Below are positions 45,104-53,288 of a stretch of DNA of 64,000 bases, piece by piece. Position 1 is the first letter of the stretch. The number at the start of each line of letters is the position of its first letter. A model generated the notes under the pieces. That model did no database searches. It had not been told where the DNA came from and saw only the letters and a program-made list of their open reading frames with translations. The position numbers were made by a program, and so were the translations under genes. The stretch comes from CAWFGW01 sp963849955 (GTDB lineage Bacteria; Bacteroidota; Bacteroidia; Cytophagales; JAAEPT01). The stretch covers positions 186,001 through 250,000 of the forward strand of contig CAWKJU010000010.1 in NCBI GenBank assembly GCA_963849955.1, read 5' to 3'.

Positions 45104-45191
45104 TTAAAACAAAGATGGCGCTATTATTTTTCTTTAAAAATAAACATATTACTAGTTTTACACACAGATGTGCAATTGAATGTTAATTTCT

Positions 45192-45199
45192 TACTTTTG
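45192..45199 (+). promoter_or_regulatory. Candidate -7 box
   Basis: TACTTTTG matches TAnnTTTG and lies only 12 bp before the ATG at 45211, so a transcript starting a few bases downstream would have an almost absent leader. No -33 element was found at the expected distance. Confidence 0.42.
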
Positions 45200-45210
45200 T
45201 AATAGTCTAT

Positions 45211-45786
45211 ATGAGAAAAAGAATTATTTCTGTCGTTACCATAAGTTTTTTCTTGCTTAGTGCTGTGCTAGCTACAGTGCTGTATATGCGTATTAAAGAA
45301 AAAAATGAGGAGAAAAGATATATAGCAGAAGTAGAAGAGCAAGTTATCGAGAAATTAACGTTGATAAGAAAAGCCGAGGTAGCTTATTTTTCAGTTAATA
45401 ACGAATATACGGATAATTGGGATTCACTTAAAGTGTTTCTTAATACGGCAAACTTCTATATCACGAATCGGACAGAGGAAATTATTACACGACCTTATGG
45501 TGGTGATAGTGTTATTGTGAGTTATGATACTCTTCGGTCTGTTTCTGTGAAGGACTCTTTGTATGCAAAAGAATATCCTAATTTCGATATTAATAAGATT
45601 GAAAAGCTACCTCATGCAGACACGGTGTTTAACATCTTCGCAGCAAAATTTGATGAGGAAGGCGCAGTAATAGAAGTTGAAGATAGTAAGCCTGTTAACC
45701 CTGCACGCCAAAAAGATGGGTTGTATAAACCGTTGAAATTTGGTTCTCAAAGTGCGCCTACAACTAAAGGAAACTGGGAAAAATGA
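45211..45786 (+). CDS. Single-pass membrane protein with pilin-like N-terminal region
   Basis: I do not recognise a named family. The 191-residue product has one N-terminal helix (about 4-24) followed by charged residues, then EEQVIEKLTLIRKAEVAYFSVNNEYTDNWDSL (short piece IRKAEVAYFSVNNEY). This looks like the part of type IV pilins and type II secretion pseudopilins where the N-terminal helix turns into the head (IR-AE-AYF-NG-Y). A prepilin peptidase site (G before Phe) is not evident, so it is not called a pilin. It overlaps the DUF3822 gene by 4 bp (ATGA), indicating coupled translation. Confidence 0.6.
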   Translation: MRKRIISVVTISFFLLSAVLATVLYMRIKEKNEEKRYIAEVEEQVIEKLTLIRKAEVAYFSVNNEYTDNWDSLKVFLNTANFYITNRTEEIITRPYGGDSVIVSYDTLRSVSVKDSLYAKEYPNFDINKIEKLPHADTVFNIFAAKFDEEGAVIEVEDSKPVNPARQKDGLYKPLKFGSQSAPTTKGNWEK

Positions 45787-46673
45787 TAACAGAAGCAATT
45801 AGAAGTACTTATAGTCAGGCAAAACGAATTAAAGATTTAAAGTTTGATGTCGATCGATTAGCACTTTATTCATTAATATTTGAATTAAGTGAAAAGGATT
45901 TTTTTGTGCTGGTAGTTGATACAGAGCACAGTCAAGCAATGTATTTGGAGCATTTTAAATTCCAGGATTTACATCAAACTACTGATTTGTTAGAACAACT
46001 CTCATTGTTGTTTGATGAACACCATTTTTTGAAAGCAGGCTTCTGGAAGGAAATAAAATTTGTGGTTAAGAATAAGAAATTTGCCTTTGTTCCAAACTCG
46101 CTATATGCGGAAGATAAAAGAAGTTTTTTTCTAAAATTAAGTACAGAAATCTCAGACGAAGATGTACTTTTTTCATCCACTTTTAAAGGAACCGAAGCTC
46201 ATTGTGTGTTTGCGATCCATCAAGAATTAGATCAGTGGGTCAAAAGTTTATATCCCTCTAAAACAATCGCTTTAGATCATGCGAGTAATATTTTTTGTGA
46301 TGCTGTAACGCGTGAATTGTCGACCAAAAATGGCCATGAATTGTTTGTGCATACCGATTCCTACTCAATAACCATTGTAGGTTTAAAAGACGGCCATCTT
46401 AATTATTGTAATATTTTCTCTTATACATCAGCAGAAGACTTAGCCTATTATATCATGCTTGTGATGCATGAACTGGATTTTAACCCTGAAGTAGCTAAGG
46501 TGAGCTTGTATGGGGAAATAGATCAGACTTCAATGCATTTCACTAAATTGAGAAAATATCTTCGTCACCTTGCACTAGGCAAACGACCTCAGCATTTACG
46601 ATTTAGCTTTGTCTTTGATGAAATATATGATTATCAATATTTTGAGCTTTTTTCAGCATATCAACAAAAATAG
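45783..46673 (+). CDS. DUF3822 family protein
   Basis: A 296-residue cytoplasmic protein of DUF3822, a family of this phylum with a predicted actin/ASKHA-like fold similar to PilM-type proteins; no activity is established. The start is 4 bp inside the end of the pilin-like gene and its stop directly abuts coaD (the coaD ATG begins at 46674), so the three form one operon. Acidic and aromatic residues are spread evenly; no membrane segment. If the fold prediction holds, the gene pair with the membrane protein would echo PilM with a small inner-membrane partner. Confidence 0.75.
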   Translation: MITEAIRSTYSQAKRIKDLKFDVDRLALYSLIFELSEKDFFVLVVDTEHSQAMYLEHFKFQDLHQTTDLLEQLSLLFDEHHFLKAGFWKEIKFVVKNKKFAFVPNSLYAEDKRSFFLKLSTEISDEDVLFSSTFKGTEAHCVFAIHQELDQWVKSLYPSKTIALDHASNIFCDAVTRELSTKNGHELFVHTDSYSITIVGLKDGHLNYCNIFSYTSAEDLAYYIMLVMHELDFNPEVAKVSLYGEIDQTSMHFTKLRKYLRHLALGKRPQHLRFSFVFDEIYDYQYFELFSAYQQK

Positions 46674-47132
46674 ATGAAAAAAATCGCCCTTTTCCCTGGG
46701 TCCTTTGACCCCTTTACTCGAGGACATCAAGATATAGTCCTAAGGGGAGCGAAGGTTTTTGATGAGATAATTATTGGAGTAGGGGAAAACACAAGTAAGC
46801 AACGCTACATTCCAATTGAACAAATGGTAGCTTTAATCAGTCAGACTTTTGAAGGGATAGATAATATCAATGTAAAACTCTTTAAAGGGTTAACCGCTAA
46901 GTTTGCTCAGGACATTGGTGCTAAGTATATTTTAAGAGGTGTACGTAACACCACTGACTTTGAATATGAAAATACGATTGCTCAAGCGAACAAAATAATG
47001 AACAATGAACTTGAAACGGTATTTTTGATTACAACACCTTCGTTAGCACATATTAGCTCTACTATCGCTCGAGAGATTCATAAAATGGGAGGAGATGTTT
47101 CCCAATATTTGCCTTACGACTTAGATTTGTAG
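46674..47132 (+). CDS. coaD: Pantetheine-phosphate adenylyltransferase
   Basis: Fourth step of coenzyme A synthesis: transfers AMP from ATP to 4'-phosphopantetheine. The 152-residue protein has the nucleotidyltransferase motif PGSFDPFTRGHQD (about 8-20) with the TxGH element, KYILRGVRNTTDFEYE (about 83-98), and HISSTIARE at the C-terminus. Length is normal. It follows the DUF3822 gene without a gap and its end overlaps the convergent Nudix gene by 19 bp. Confidence 0.97.
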   Translation: MKKIALFPGSFDPFTRGHQDIVLRGAKVFDEIIIGVGENTSKQRYIPIEQMVALISQTFEGIDNINVKLFKGLTAKFAQDIGAKYILRGVRNTTDFEYENTIAQANKIMNNELETVFLITTPSLAHISSTIAREIHKMGGDVSQYLPYDLDL

Positions 47133-47779
47133 TATTTTTTCAATACACGCTTCAGCGACTCATAGGAATCTTTCATTAGCTCATCTACTTCTTCGCGTGA
47201 GCACCAGCGTACTTCATCAATGTTTTCCTCTGCCTGTGCCTGCATTTTTTTATCATCCAGACACTTCATAGTGTACCAATACGTTTTTTTCAGATTTCTC
47301 TTTTTGTTTCTTACATAGGTGTGGTAAGAAGTACAAATTTGATACGATAATTTCACTTTAACCCCAGTTTCTTCTTCAACTTCTCGTACAGCACATTTAG
47401 GAATAGTTTCACCTTTGTCTAACTTTCCCTTGGGTAGATCCCATACACCTAGGCGATGAATAAGAAGTATTTTATCCCCTTTTTCAACAATACCTCCTGC
47501 AGCTTTCACCAACTTAAAGTGTGATTTAACAGCTTTAAACGTATCTGCTTTATCTGAGACGATAAAGGTGATGGACTTTAATCTTTTTAATGGATTTCCT
47601 TCAATAATATCTACAAATTCGTTGATGACATTTTTATGAGTTCCAACAATTAGCACCTTACCTTTTAGGTGGTCTGGTTCTGCATGTTTTACATTTTTAA
47701 GTACAATGTCGTATTCTTTAGTAAGAGCAACAATGTTTTCGGTTATTCGAACTTTTGTATCGTTTATGAAAAAGACCAT
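47114..47779 (-). CDS. Nudix hydrolase with N-terminal extension
   Basis: A 221-residue hydrolase of nucleoside diphosphate-linked compounds. The Nudix box is complete (Gly118 to Val140: GX5E at 118-124, then REUXEEXGU at 132-140). About 90 residues precede the Nudix fold, longer than a minimal enzyme, and the region around IVGTHKNVINEF may be a separate small domain. Substrate unknown. Convergent with coaD, overlapping it by 19 bp. Confidence 0.92.
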   Translation of the reverse strand: MVFFINDTKVRITENIVALTKEYDIVLKNVKHAEPDHLKGKVLIVGTHKNVINEFVDIIEGNPLKRLKSITFIVSDKADTFKAVKSHFKLVKAAGGIVEKGDKILLIHRLGVWDLPKGKLDKGETIPKCAVREVEEETGVKVKLSYQICTSYHTYVRNKKRNLKKTYWYTMKCLDDKKMQAQAEENIDEVRWCSREEVDELMKDSYESLKRVLKKYYKSKS

Positions 47780-47849
47780 CTGTTATTTTTAAGAAGGACA
47801 AATCTTAAAAATTAATCATTCCAAACAAATGGAAAGCGTTGATAATTTC

Positions 47850-47857
47850 TATTTTTG
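47850..47857 (+). promoter_or_regulatory. Candidate -7 box for pyrE
   Basis: TATTTTTG fits TAnnTTTG and lies 5 bp before the pyrE ATG at 47863, which would give a leaderless mRNA if used. No -33 partner was seen. Confidence 0.4.
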
Positions 47858-47862
47858 TAATC

Positions 47863-48510
47863 ATGGCTAAAATATATAATCAATCAACAGCAAAGCAAGT
47901 AGCCGCTTCTCTTCTTGAAGTAGAGGCTGTAAAATTAAGACCTGAATCACCTTTTACTTGGGCTTCTGGTTGGAAATCACCTATTTACTGTGACAACAGA
48001 GTTACTTTGTCGTCACCTAAAATACGGAAATATATTGCACAGCAGCTTGCCGAAGCCGTGAAAGAAAATTTTCCAGAAACAGAATCCATTGCCGGAGTGG
48101 CAACAGCAGGAATTCCTCAAGGTGCTTTAATTTCTGATTTGCTTGATATCCCTTTTTGTTATGTTCGACCGAAGCCAAAAGAACATGGTATGTCTAATCA
48201 GATTGAAGGCTATTTAAAACCAGGTCAAAAAGTAGTAGTCGTGGAAGATTTGATTTCTACGGGCGGAAGCTCTCTAAAAGCGGTGGAAGCATTAAAAAGA
48301 GCGGGGGCACAGGTGTTGGGTATGGTAGCCATTTTTACCTATGGTTTTCCTGTTGCAGATGAAAACTTTGAAAAGGCAGCAGTAAAATTGGTCTGTTTAA
48401 GTGATTATAATGCATTAATACCTCAAGCCATCGAAATGGGGTATGTGCAAGCTAATGAATTAGAATCACTCAAAGAATGGAGAGAAGCTCCTGAAAAATG
48501 GAAGGTGTAA
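47863..48510 (+). CDS. pyrE: Orotate phosphoribosyltransferase
   Basis: Joins orotate with PRPP to form orotidine 5'-phosphate in pyrimidine synthesis. The 215-residue protein has the PRPP-binding loop VVVVEDLISTGGSS (about 127-140), plus ASGWKSPIYCDNR (about 33-45) and the flexible catalytic loop RPKPKEHG. The start is the ATG at 47863 (MAKIYNQ); an in-frame TTG 24 bp upstream is not needed. Single gene, divergent from the Nudix gene. Confidence 0.96.
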   Translation: MAKIYNQSTAKQVAASLLEVEAVKLRPESPFTWASGWKSPIYCDNRVTLSSPKIRKYIAQQLAEAVKENFPETESIAGVATAGIPQGALISDLLDIPFCYVRPKPKEHGMSNQIEGYLKPGQKVVVVEDLISTGGSSLKAVEALKRAGAQVLGMVAIFTYGFPVADENFEKAAVKLVCLSDYNALIPQAIEMGYVQANELESLKEWREAPEKWKV

Positions 48511-48609
48511 GTATTTAAATTTAGTGTACTAAGCTTTTAATGATGAGTTTTCACAAAAACTTTTTATACAAAAAATCTTAAATAATAAATACTCACATAT
48601 TTATATTCA

Positions 48610-49320
48610 TTATTCCTGAATTACACGACATTCCACTCGTCTGTTTTTCGCTTTACCTTCTTCAGTATCATTCGAAGCGATGGGTTTTTCTTCACCATAT
48701 CCTTTTGAAACGATTCGGTTAGCCCTAATCCCTTTTTTCAATAAATAGTTTTTCACTGCATTAGCACGCTGTTGAGATAAACGTAAATTACTTGTATTGT
48801 CTCCGACATCATCAGTATGTGCAGCAATTTCAATTTTCATTGCAGGGTTTTCTTTTAACTGAGTTAATACTAGATCAATTGCTTTCGTATCATCTGCGTC
48901 CAAACTGTAATCATTAGTTTTAAAATAGACGGCTAGATTATTTATACTAACATATTCGTTGGTTACAACTTTGATTTTCAAATGCATCTCGAATTCATAG
49001 CCAGCCAAATCTTCTTTAGGGGTTTCAATGCCATTAAAATGGAAAACCGTATCAAACTTATAAACTGCAATGTCATAAGTGTCGCCATTAGGAGCTAGTA
49101 GGTTAAAATGGCCATCGATGTCGGAATTCCCTTCAGCTTTAAAGGTCATTGAATTGTTGTTGACTACAACTCGTGCATCTGCTTCAGGTATTTCATCCCA
49201 GTCGGTAATCCAAAACTTCATCAAAACTTCACCTGCTTTAGGACTAGGTAGTTGATCTGTTTGAGCAAACGTAGTAAATGATATAAGCAGAAAGAGAATA
49301 CCAATTTGAAATTTGTTCAT
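48610..49320 (-). CDS. OmpA-family outer-membrane protein
   Basis: A 236-residue exported protein (signal about 1-19, ending TFAQT). The N-terminal half (about 20-125) is a beta-sandwich of the carboxypeptidase-regulatory-like type (IDGHFNLLAPNGDTYDIAVY). The OmpA domain (about 130-236) has the binding Asp in AHTDDVG and Arg in LSQQR, and ends KNRRVECRVIQE. It likely binds peptidoglycan. It is divergent from the phosphoesterase gene; a -7 box lies upstream. Confidence 0.9.
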   Translation of the reverse strand: MNKFQIGILFLLISFTTFAQTDQLPSPKAGEVLMKFWITDWDEIPEADARVVVNNNSMTFKAEGNSDIDGHFNLLAPNGDTYDIAVYKFDTVFHFNGIETPKEDLAGYEFEMHLKIKVVTNEYVSINNLAVYFKTNDYSLDADDTKAIDLVLTQLKENPAMKIEIAAHTDDVGDNTSNLRLSQQRANAVKNYLLKKGIRANRIVSKGYGEEKPIASNDTEEGKAKNRRVECRVIQE

Positions 49321-49345
49321 AATGATAAGTTGTTTTATAGCTTAT

Positions 49346-49353
49346 CAAATATA
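49346..49353 (-). promoter_or_regulatory. Candidate -7 box for the OmpA gene at 49320
   Basis: On the minus strand the sequence is TATATTTG (TAnnTTTG), 25 bp before the start codon. No matching -33 was found. Confidence 0.42.
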
Positions 49354-49376
49354 AAATTTTATTAACTAGCTGCCGT

Positions 49377-49874
49377 ATGAAAATTGGTTTAATATCAGAT
49401 ACACATGGGTACATCGACCCAAAAGTGAAAAATCACTTTGTGGATTGTGATGAAATATGGCACGCTGGTGATTTTGGTACGATTGCCGTCTCGGATGAAT
49501 TACGTAAAATAGCTCCTTTGCGAGGGGTATATGGTAACATTGACGGGCAAGATGTTCGAATAGTACATCCTGAACATTTAAAATTTCGAGTGGAAGGACT
49601 CACTGTTTGGATGACTCATATTGGAGGCTATCCTGGGAAATATTATCCGAAGATTAGAGAAGAAATTTATCGGTTAAAACCAGACCTCTTTATCTGTGGT
49701 CATTCACATATTCTGAGAGTTATGCCTGATAAGCGAATTAAAAATTTGTTGCATATAAACCCTGGAGCAGCAGGAAAAGTAGGCTTTCACCAAGTGAAGA
49801 CTATTGTTGTTTTCGAGATTAATTCAGGTAAAATTGAAAACATGAAAGCGATTGAATTAGGCAAGCGAGCGTAA
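49377..49874 (+). CDS. YfcE/MJ0936-family metallophosphoesterase
   Basis: A 165-residue calcineurin-like phosphoesterase with the complete metal motifs: ISDTHG (Asp, His), HAGDFG, GNIDG, THIGG and CGHSHI. YfcE-type enzymes hydrolyse phosphodiesters with a broad artificial range; the natural substrate here is unknown. Cytoplasmic. Divergent from the OmpA gene and followed 60 bp later by the substrate-binding lipoprotein. Confidence 0.94.
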   Translation: MKIGLISDTHGYIDPKVKNHFVDCDEIWHAGDFGTIAVSDELRKIAPLRGVYGNIDGQDVRIVHPEHLKFRVEGLTVWMTHIGGYPGKYYPKIREEIYRLKPDLFICGHSHILRVMPDKRIKNLLHINPGAAGKVGFHQVKTIVVFEINSGKIENMKAIELGKRA

Positions 49875-49934
49875 GTTTGCCTATTGATTGTTGTGTTTTT
49901 TTACGTTTATTTCGAAAGTTATTAACTTTAAGGT

Positions 49935-50912
49935 ATGAGAATTGTATTTACCCCACTAGTAATCTGCATTTCAATCTTTTGCAGTAGCTGTACGAAAGAA
50001 AAACCGCAGATTGGATTTCTAATGGATGATTTTTTATCAGAAAGGTGGACGATAGATAGTTCTTATCTCAAACAAAATTTAAAAGAATTAGGCGCTGATT
50101 TAAAGATTAGAGTGGCAAATAGTAGCGATAGTTTACAATTAGAGCAAGCAAAAGAATTAATTAAAGAAGGAGTAGAAGTTCTATTACTGGTTCCGACTGA
50201 TGCTCGAAATGCTTGTAAAATTATAGATTATGCGCATAGTAAAGGGGTAAAAGTCATTTCGTACGAACGTTTAATTTTGGGGTGTGATGTTGATTATTAT
50301 GTCTCTTTCGATGGTGTAAAAGTAGGTGAGTTACAAGCCAATTATATTACCGAAAGAGTCCCTAAAGGAAATTACATGATAATTAGTGGTCCCAAGTCAG
50401 ACCATAATTCGTGGTTGTTTAGAGAAGGTCAAATGAAAGTATTGCAACCTCTCATTGATAAGGGGGAGGTGAACATTGTTTATGACAAATTTATGTCCGA
50501 ATGGATAGCAGCTGAAGCATATGCAGAAACATTTAATTTTTTTGCTGAAAAAGGGGACTCTGTAGATGCAATTATTGTAGGTAATGATGCAATGGCTGAA
50601 GGCGTAATAGATGCATATCGAGGATTAGGTTATGATAGCATCCCTACAGCGGGTCAAGATGGAGAAATAGCAGCCATAAAGCGCATTGTAAAAGGAACGC
50701 AGAGTGTGACAGTTTATAAGCCTTTGCAAGAGTTATCGAAAAAAGCTTCTTGTTTAGCTTATGACCTTGCTATGGGGAATGATATCAATCCGGATGAATT
50801 TGGTTCAATAGAGAATGAGACTGGCTCAATTCCATTTATGAAAATTGAGCCAGTAATCATAGATGTTAATAATTATGAAGCTGTATTAACAAAATACGAA
50901 GCTGGAGAGTAA
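49935..50912 (+). CDS. Orphan xylose/ribose-type substrate-binding lipoprotein
   Basis: A 325-residue periplasmic binding protein of the type I (sugar) fold, closest in look to XylF, the D-xylose binding protein. The signal peptide ends IFCSSC (lipobox). The fold is recognisable by IGFLMDD (N-terminal strand), VEVLLLVPTDARNACKIIDYAHSKGVKVISYERLI (short piece KVISYERLI), and the hinge region AIIVGNDAMAEGVID and TAGQDGE. No permease or ATPase gene is present nearby, so it is not part of a standard ABC importer in this window. It may feed a distant transporter, act as a sensor, or bind xylose for the xylan system (inference). Confidence 0.9.
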   Translation: MRIVFTPLVICISIFCSSCTKEKPQIGFLMDDFLSERWTIDSSYLKQNLKELGADLKIRVANSSDSLQLEQAKELIKEGVEVLLLVPTDARNACKIIDYAHSKGVKVISYERLILGCDVDYYVSFDGVKVGELQANYITERVPKGNYMIISGPKSDHNSWLFREGQMKVLQPLIDKGEVNIVYDKFMSEWIAAEAYAETFNFFAEKGDSVDAIIVGNDAMAEGVIDAYRGLGYDSIPTAGQDGEIAAIKRIVKGTQSVTVYKPLQELSKKASCLAYDLAMGNDINPDEFGSIENETGSIPFMKIEPVIIDVNNYEAVLTKYEAGE

Positions 50913-51047
50913 GTTTCTGGTGATTGTTAGAGACCAGGTGCTTCAATTTTTATAGTTATTTACAAACGCTTTTCTATGGTGAAACAGATGCTTATTGAAT
51001 TCTAAATAACATATATAGGAGTTAATTTTAACAACTTAAGTAAAGAG

Positions 51048-51084
51048 AAAGCCCCAATAACTGTAAAATTATTGGGGCTTTTTT
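51048..51084. terminator. Bidirectional intrinsic terminator
   Basis: A 13-bp stem (51048-51060 with 51069-51081) with an 8-base loop and a T tract. It sits between the convergent XylF-like and OmpA genes and can serve both. Confidence 0.9.
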
Positions 51085-51101
51085 AAAGGCTCATAATATG
51101 T

Positions 51102-52043
51102 TTAGTAACTTAAGATAAACTCTACGCGTCTATTTTTTCGTCTTCCATTGTCGGTGTGGTTGTCAGCGACTGGTCGACTTTCACCAAAGCCCGCAGCAGT
51201 AATCTGATTCCAATTAGCCCCTTTTCTTTCTAAGTAATCTTTTACAGCATGAGCTCGTGCATCGGACAATACTTGATTGTCTTCTTCGTCTCCCACATTA
51301 TCGGTATGTCCTTCAATTTTAAGTTTCGCTTGAGGATTATTTTTCATTACTTCAGCAAGTTTGTCAAGGGATTCATAAGAGGATGTTTTAATGACAGCTT
51401 TTCCAGTTTCAAAGAGTAAGTTGTCAAAGGCATCTTGAATAGCTTGTTGTTCTTCTTCTTTAATCGGAGGGCAACCTTTGTTTTCGATGGTGCCCCATAC
51501 TTTAGGACATTTGTCTTCTGAATCGGCTATACCATCATTATCCGTGTCTGGACAACCTTTGAATTTTGCTATGCCGTAGTCATCAGGACATTTATCTTCC
51601 GTATCCAAAATACCATCACCATCTCGGTCTGGACAGCCCTTATATTCAGGAATACCAGCTAGCTTAGGACAAGCATCTTCATTATCATTGATACCATCTC
51701 CATCCGTATCTGGCCACGGACATCCTTTATTGGTTTTTGGACCAGGTATGTCAATACAAGCATCTAAGGTGTCAACAGTCCCGTCAAAATCTCTGTCTAT
51801 CGGGCAGCCAAATGGAGTAACAGCCATGCCTTTGGGTGTGTTAGGACAGTGGTCAGCATAATCTTCTATTCCATCACCATCTTTATCGCCCCGTTTGGCA
51901 TCATAATTTAGCGGTTCTTTGTATGCTTTTTGTTTAGCTTTAGCTCTTTTTTTGTGTTTCTTCATTTGCTTAGGATTTTGAGCATATGAAGTTGAGGAAA
52001 GTGTTAAAGTAAATAGCAGAAGTAAAAAGCCAAGTTTTTTCAT
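51102..52043 (-). CDS. OmpA-family protein with thrombospondin type 3-like repeats
   Basis: A 313-residue exported protein (signal about 1-21, ending SYAQN). A Lys-rich stretch is followed by five calcium-binding TSP3-like repeats (about 50-190) of the pattern D-DGD-I-D--D-CP (for example DTDGDGINDNEDACP and DRDGDGILDTEDKCP), then the OmpA peptidoglycan-binding domain (about 200-313) with GHTDNVG and LSDAR. The repeats form a stiff Ca2+-binding spacer that links the outer membrane to the wall. Downstream of the ROK gene on the same strand, 45 bp away. Confidence 0.94.
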   Translation of the reverse strand: MKKLGFLLLLFTLTLSSTSYAQNPKQMKKHKKRAKAKQKAYKEPLNYDAKRGDKDGDGIEDYADHCPNTPKGMAVTPFGCPIDRDFDGTVDTLDACIDIPGPKTNKGCPWPDTDGDGINDNEDACPKLAGIPEYKGCPDRDGDGILDTEDKCPDDYGIAKFKGCPDTDNDGIADSEDKCPKVWGTIENKGCPPIKEEEQQAIQDAFDNLLFETGKAVIKTSSYESLDKLAEVMKNNPQAKLKIEGHTDNVGDEEDNQVLSDARAHAVKDYLERKGANWNQITAAGFGESRPVADNHTDNGRRKNRRVEFILSY

Positions 52044-52088
52044 AAAGTGTAGTTTGAATATTTGAACTAGTTCTTTCCTCCTACGCCA

Positions 52089-53009
52089 TTAAGGCTTTTC
52101 GGTTTCATCCATGAAACACAATGCAGCAGCACCGATCATTCCCGCATCATTACCTAAAGTAGCTAATTTAATTATTAAATCCCTAGTATAATAGGCTGGA
52201 AGCCACTCATCAATAGTATCCATCATACTCTCATTAAATAAATCGTATGCTTTAGCGACACCACCACCAATTAATATTGTGTGTACATCTAGCGTTCTTA
52301 CGCTCGATACGATACACTCACCAAGCACTCTTCCCAGCATATCTAATGTTTTAAGTGCAACGCGGTCTCCTTTTTTTGCAGCTTTCACAATAGCTTTAGC
52401 ATCAATTTCATCCACTTTTTCAAGTTTCGATTTCTTTCCTTTACCCATTTCTTTTTTTGCAAAAGCTACTAATCCTTTTTTACCAATATGGGTTTCTACT
52501 GTTTTACCAGAATGAGTTAATATGTGGCCAATCTCCATGGCATTTCCATTGGCGCCTCGAAATATTTTTTTGTCGATTACGCAGCCTCCGCCCACACCAG
52601 TGCCCAGCGTAATAAAAATATAGCTTTCAGGAACATCCTCCTGTGAGAAATAATATTCTCCCAAAGCCGCTGCATTAGCATCATTGTCCAAGAAAAATCT
52701 AATGGTAGGAAAAACTTTTTCTAAGTAGGGAACCATAGAGATACCGTTTAGTACAGGTACATTTGCCAGCTCAATTAGCGATTTCCCGTCTTTAGAGACA
52801 AGACCTGGTACTCCCATCCCTACTTTTTTGACATCTGAGTGTGCAGTTAGATGGATTGTTAATATGTCAGCGAATGCTTTCATAAAATCACCAGTACCTA
52901 AAAGTTCAGCTGTTGGATATTTTTCAACTTCCAAAAGCGTACCTTTCATATCTACTAAACCAATTTTTACATTGGTTCCACCAATGTCAATTCCAATAAA
53001 TTTTTCCAT
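52089..53009 (-). CDS. ROK family sugar kinase or regulator, zinc motif absent
   Basis: A 306-residue ROK protein, glucokinase-like. The ATP-binding phosphate-1 motif IGIDIGGTNVKIG is at the N-terminus, the catalytic Asp is in FLDNDANAAALGE, and the phosphate-2 motif is ITLGTGVGGG. The conserved His is in MEIGHI. The structural zinc motif of ROK enzymes, CxCGxxGCxE, is missing: the place is occupied by THIGKKGLVA with no Cys (codons at 52471-52495). It may be an active glucokinase with another stabilising solution or a diverged sugar kinase. Divergent from the SAM riboswitch. Confidence 0.9.
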   Translation of the reverse strand: MEKFIGIDIGGTNVKIGLVDMKGTLLEVEKYPTAELLGTGDFMKAFADILTIHLTAHSDVKKVGMGVPGLVSKDGKSLIELANVPVLNGISMVPYLEKVFPTIRFFLDNDANAAALGEYYFSQEDVPESYIFITLGTGVGGGCVIDKKIFRGANGNAMEIGHILTHSGKTVETHIGKKGLVAFAKKEMGKGKKSKLEKVDEIDAKAIVKAAKKGDRVALKTLDMLGRVLGECIVSSVRTLDVHTILIGGGVAKAYDLFNESMMDTIDEWLPAYYTRDLIIKLATLGNDAGMIGAAALCFMDETEKP

Positions 53010-53077
53010 GATTTGTGATTAAGACCGCCCTAATTTAGGAAGATGCCGCAAAAGCCCAAAACTAATTTGCAAACAAG

Positions 53078-53108
53078 TTGCTATTCACGAAGCTATGAAT
53101 TTACTTTG
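53078..53108 (+). promoter_or_regulatory. Promoter of the met operon
   Basis: A TTG at 53078-53080 (-33 element) and TTACTTTG at 53101-53108 (a -7 element close to TAnnTTTG) are 20 bp apart. Transcription should start about 53113-53115, at the 5' side of the riboswitch aptamer, which supports the call. Confidence 0.6.
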
Positions 53109-53112
53109 CGGT

Positions 53113-53220
53113 CGCTTATCAAGAAAGGTGGAGGGATTGGGCCCTGTGAAACCTTAGCAACCGTCCTCATGGAAAGGTGCTAATTCCCTTCTCGAACTCA
53201 TTTTCGGGAAAAGATAAGAA
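53113..53220 (+). ncRNA. SAM-I (S-box) riboswitch
   Basis: Class I S-adenosylmethionine riboswitch aptamer. The P1 stem is CTTATC (53115-53120) with GATAAG (53213-53218). Conserved S-box elements appear in order: AGAAAGGTGGAGGGA, GCAACC, and AAGGTGCTAATTCC, followed by the P4 hairpin. It precedes the genes for methionine synthase and methylenetetrahydrofolate reductase, fitting repression when SAM is plentiful. The downstream sequence suggests translational control (53251-53284). Confidence 0.95.
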
Positions 53221-53250
53221 AGTGTTCTTTCAGAACGCTTCTTCTTGAAA

Positions 53251-53284
53251 ACCTTTCTTGAGTTAAGCAAAAAACGAAAGGAGG
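53251..53284 (+). promoter_or_regulatory. Expression platform of the SAM riboswitch with strong Shine-Dalgarno
   Basis: ACCTTTCTTGA at 53251-53261 is complementary over 11 bp to 53119-53129, which includes the aptamer's P1 5' strand. Its CCTTTC core (53252-53257) is also complementary to GAAAGG at 53276-53281, part of the Shine-Dalgarno AAAGGAGG (53277-53284). The two pairings exclude each other. Without SAM the anti-P1 helix would free the SD; with SAM, P1 forms and CCTTTC covers the SD. No T-tract terminator is seen, so control of translation is favoured. Confidence 0.65.
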
Positions 53285-53288
53285 GAAT

